Origin: Deltaproteobacteria bacterium
GTDB taxonomy: Bacteria; UBA10199; DSSB01; JACPFA01
Direction: 5' to 3'
Assembly (NCBI GenBank): GCA_016183235.1
Contig: JACPFA010000026.1
Span: 97,284 to 161,283 of the forward strand
DNA length: 64,000 bases
Shown: positions 61,838-64,000 of the stretch, one piece after another
Position numbering within the stretch: the first letter of the stretch is position 1
How the letters are laid out: each line of letters begins with the position of its first letter
Notes under the pieces: generated by a model
The model's input: only the letters and a program-made list of their open reading frames with translations
Databases searched by the model: none
Told to the model about the DNA's origin: nothing
Made by a program: the position numbers and the translations under genes

Positions 61838-63145
61838 ATGAATCTATATTTTCCAGAAACATTGGAACCCCTTTTAAAATCGTACCTAAAAGAAACCTTT
61901 GGCAATAAATCCTTGGACTATTTTGCCAGTGGGGTGGGGCCGCTTTCCACTTGGTTTACGGAAGAGCGGGGGGACATACCGCATCATTATTATAACCAAC
62001 CTAAATTGCGTTCGGGGTATTTGCTTTATTTTTTGCCCATCAATTTTGCAAAAACGGCCTTTGTTTTGAACCAAATCCCTGCTGCAGAGGTGTTGCCCAA
62101 ACATTTAAAAGTTTTGGATTTAGGTTCGGGGCCGGGCAGTGCAGGATTGGCCGCACTCCACTGGGCCAGAAATTATGGATATACGATTGAAGATATAACC
62201 TGCGTGGATTGGTCGCCGCAAGCTCTGCAAGATGCAAGACAGCTGCTGCAGGGCTTGGCCAAGCCTGCGACCCCCACCCTTCACACCGTCCGTGGGAACT
62301 TGCAAGAAGTGCGGGTTAAGGGAAGGTTTCATTTAATTCTTTTGTCCCACGTGCTCAACGAATTCAAAACTCCAGCGCTTAAATTAAAATTTGTGCTTAG
62401 GGTATTAGAAGCTAATTTGGAAGAAAATGGTTTGTTGGTTTTGATTGAACCCGCCTTGCGCCAAACCACCCGAGATTTAATGCAAGTGCGGGATCAATTA
62501 TTAAAAGAGCATGGCTATGGCTGGCAGGCCTTGGCCCCTTGCCTGCATAACAAACCCTGCCCCATGTTGGCGGCCACCCGCGGAGATTGGTGCCATTTTT
62601 ACGTGCCATGGCAAGAACCGGCTTATTTAAAACAGGTGGATCGAATCGTGGGGAATGACAATCGGTTTTTGAAGGTGAGTTATCTTATCCTTGCGAACCA
62701 TCATCTGTCATTGCGAGGTCAGCAGAGGCCTTCTGTCATTGCGAGGTCCTCTGGCCCTCTGTCATTGCGAGCCCAGCAGGGCGCGGCAATCCCATCGCTT
62801 AAACAGAAGAGATTGCTTCACCCTGCTGGGTTCGCAATGACAGAGAATAAAAGGCTCGCAATGACAGAACGCCCCGACTTGCCTCGCAATGACACAGAAG
62901 CCTTGGTCGTTAGTAATCAAATGAAAACCCGCGGTAAAACGGAGGTATTGGTTTGCAACGCTGCGGGGTTGACTCGGGTGAGTAGGCTCGATAAAGACCA
63001 AAGTGAGGAAAATGAGGATTTAGGGCGTATTTATCGGGGGGATTGGGTTGAGGTGCCAGGTTTAAAAAATCAGCCCTACTGGGTGGATCAACTCTTGCGT
63101 TTGGGAAAAGATGGGGCCATAAGAAAAAAAACGAGGAGGACCTGA
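61838..63145 (+). CDS. Rsm22-like class I methyltransferase with an in-frame repeat insertion
   Basis: A 435-residue protein of the Rsm22 family (mitochondrial small-ribosome assembly; bacterial role uncertain). The SAM site is KVLDLGSGPGSAGLAALH (about residue 90), then SHVLNEF, GLLVLIEPALRQTT and an Fe-S type cluster motif APCLHNKPCPM with DWCHFYVPW (233-255). Family sequence breaks after YLILANHH and resumes at ALVVSNQMKTRGKTEVLVCN. The roughly 63 residues between (SLRGQQRPSVIARSSGPLSL and on) are encoded by GTCATTGCGAG repeats at 62706-62893. The frame is open throughout. ATG 61838 starts at family sequence. Confidence 0.85.
   Translation: MNLYFPETLEPLLKSYLKETFGNKSLDYFASGVGPLSTWFTEERGDIPHHYYNQPKLRSGYLLYFLPINFAKTAFVLNQIPAAEVLPKHLKVLDLGSGPGSAGLAALHWARNYGYTIEDITCVDWSPQALQDARQLLQGLAKPATPTLHTVRGNLQEVRVKGRFHLILLSHVLNEFKTPALKLKFVLRVLEANLEENGLLVLIEPALRQTTRDLMQVRDQLLKEHGYGWQALAPCLHNKPCPMLAATRGDWCHFYVPWQEPAYLKQVDRIVGNDNRFLKVSYLILANHHLSLRGQQRPSVIARSSGPLSLRAQQGAAIPSLKQKRLLHPAGFAMTENKRLAMTERPDLPRNDTEALVVSNQMKTRGKTEVLVCNAAGLTRVSRLDKDQSEENEDLGRIYRGDWVEVPGLKNQPYWVDQLLRLGKDGAIRKKTRRT
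62706..62893. repeat. GTCATTGCGAG repeat cluster inserted in frame within the Rsm22-like gene
   Basis: Three nested left units (CTGTCATTGCGAGGTCAGCA, TCTGTCATTGCGAGGTCCTC, CTGTCATTGCGAGCCCAGCA) and three right units (TTCGCAATGACAGAG, CTCGCAATGACAGAA, CTCGCAATGACACAG) surround GGCAATCCCATCGCTTAAAC. The length, about 188 bp, adds about 63 codons with no stop. The translated part SLRAQQG...KQKRLLHPAGFAMTE is the same as in the NuoM tail. Confidence 0.92.
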
Positions 63146-63146
63146 T

Positions 63147-63707
63147 ATGAAAAATATTATTCAATGGGTTACGTCCCACGGCTTGACCGGGGGATCAAGT
63201 CGGGTAATGACAGTTATGGTGTTGTTATTATTGGCCACTACGAGTTATGCCCTTGACCCCTATGCCCCCAAAGAAAATCGCAATTTGGGTTTTTTGAGTG
63301 TGACCACACCTCTGCCCGATTCCGATAAAATTACCGCAACCCATGTGGGCACTGGCAAACAATATTCTTTAAAGTCCGGCGAAGTGATGCATGTGCCGGT
63401 GGGAGACTATCAAATTCAAGTGCAGTTGCAGAACAACTCCGAGCAACGCAAGACCAAAGTACTTTCCACCGAACGTAGCGATGTGATCATTGTGGGCTAT
63501 GGTAATGTTAAAGTAAGTGCGATCGATGATGCCAAGGTGGAAATTTATCGGGCCAATGGAGGGGCGTCAGTTGGCCAATGCAAGCCTAATGCAGTTTGCA
63601 CGTTACCTTCGGGGACTTATGATGTGGAAGTGCGGGGGAAAAATTGGAAGGTCAAAGACACCGTGACGGTGGTGACCAATACCACGCGCGAAGTTGTCGT
63701 TAAGTAA
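63147..63707 (+). CDS. exported hypothetical protein with repeat-derived N-terminus, 186 aa
   Basis: No family is recognised. A strong AGGAGG site lies 8 bp before ATG 63147, one base after the Rsm22-like stop, so the two are co-transcribed. The hydrophobic signal (VMVLLLLATTSYA) begins only at residue 24. Residues 8-23 (VTSHGLTGGSSRVMTV region) are encoded by a GGGATCAAGTCGGG repeat inside the signal's N-region. The mature part has Ig-like or PEGA-like strands (MHVPVGDYQIQVQL, CTLPSGTYDVEVRGKNWKVK), typical of small cell-surface domains. Confidence 0.7.
   Translation: MKNIIQWVTSHGLTGGSSRVMTVMVLLLLATTSYALDPYAPKENRNLGFLSVTTPLPDSDKITATHVGTGKQYSLKSGEVMHVPVGDYQIQVQLQNNSEQRKTKVLSTERSDVIIVGYGNVKVSAIDDAKVEIYRANGGASVGQCKPNAVCTLPSGTYDVEVRGKNWKVKDTVTVVTNTTREVVVK
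63170..63213. repeat. TCATCC-family repeat inside a signal peptide coding region
   Basis: CGTCCCACGGCTTGACCGGG followed by GGATCAAGTCGGGTAATGAC is a degenerate hairpin (GGCTTGACC / GGATCAAGTC). It lies in frame and contributes an ATG at 63207. Confidence 0.75.
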
Positions 63708-63712
63708 TTTCA

Positions 63713-64000
63713 TGTCATTGCGAGCGAGCATCGTTTGCGAGCGTGGCAATCTTCCTTTTTATTCTGCCATTCATCTGCAATTAACGCCACGTCTTTTCAA
63801 GGTAGGGAGAGGCCAAGTGAGAGCCCGCGCCCGGTCGGCCTATGAGGTCCTCTGTCATTGCGAGGAGTTTGCGACGAAGCAATCTCCTCGGTTTAACCGG
63901 TGAGATTGCTTCGCCCGTTGGGCTCGCAATGACAGAGGCCCTCCGGAGCCTGTCCTGAGGCCTTGCGAAGGAGCCGACCTTTAGCGCTAAAAGGCTCTCC
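63713..64000. repeat. repeat block at the right edge of the window
   Basis: TGTCATTGCGAGCGAGCATC (63713), then TTCTGCCATTCATCTGCAAT and CCACGTCTTTTCAAGGTAGG (63791), the start of a GTCTT-family hairpin. A full GTCATTGCGAGG palindrome follows (63852-63935), then CCCTCCGGAGCCTGTCCTGA. The right arm of the outer hairpin lies beyond the window. No gene is seen. Confidence 0.75.

Overview
The window is bacterial and spans a chromosomal replication origin. Genes run leftward (rpmH, rnpA, yidD, yidC, mnmE, mnmG) and rightward (dnaA, dnaN, recF, gyrB) from an AT-rich gap at about 8923-9428. Lgt, several lipobox signal peptides, two beta-barrel porin-like proteins and YidC with a large periplasmic domain indicate a Gram-negative host. 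The gene content and the very abundant GTCATTGCGAG / TCATCCC palindromic repeats resemble uncultured deltaproteobacteria-type genomes; that placement is inference, since no rRNA lies in the window.

Layout: 1-8.9 kb holds mnmG (cut by the left edge), a lipoprotein esterase, an L,D-transpeptidase, mnmE, an exported protein and the yidC-yidD-rnpA-rpmH block. 9.4-15.9 kb is dnaA-dnaN-recF-gyrB. 16-31 kb is mixed housekeeping and accessory genes (acyP, ruvX, mltG, glpK, a polyprenyl synthase, ychF, rhomboid, xth, an ArfB-like factor) with a small nucleotidyltransferase module and a 770-residue protein carrying two GNAT-like halves. 32-36.6 kb holds a VWA membrane protein, lgt, a lipoprotein, a small LSm/SH3-like protein and a PilZ protein. 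37.2-50.5 kb is a complex I operon, nuoABCDEFGHJKLMN, with nuoI missing, followed by a translationally coupled unknown gene. 51.4-64 kb holds an FG-GAP-like fragment, an AbiEii-like toxin/antitoxin-like pair, a GH114-like lipoprotein, metG-holB-tmk, two porins, an Rsm22-like methyltransferase and a small exported protein.

The most unusual content is the repeat system. Several families of long hairpin elements fill gene junctions, often starting within one or a few bases of a stop codon. One copy (17575-17797) is flanked by a perfect 9-bp direct repeat, as expected of a transposed non-autonomous element. Copies of a family differ in arm sequence, yet each copy's two arms still pair. In several places the repeats lie inside reading frames (Rsm22-like methyltransferase, NuoG, NuoM, the signal peptide of the 63147 gene), much like the Rickettsia palindromic elements. 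No rRNA, tRNA, CRISPR array, complete insertion sequence or prophage was found.
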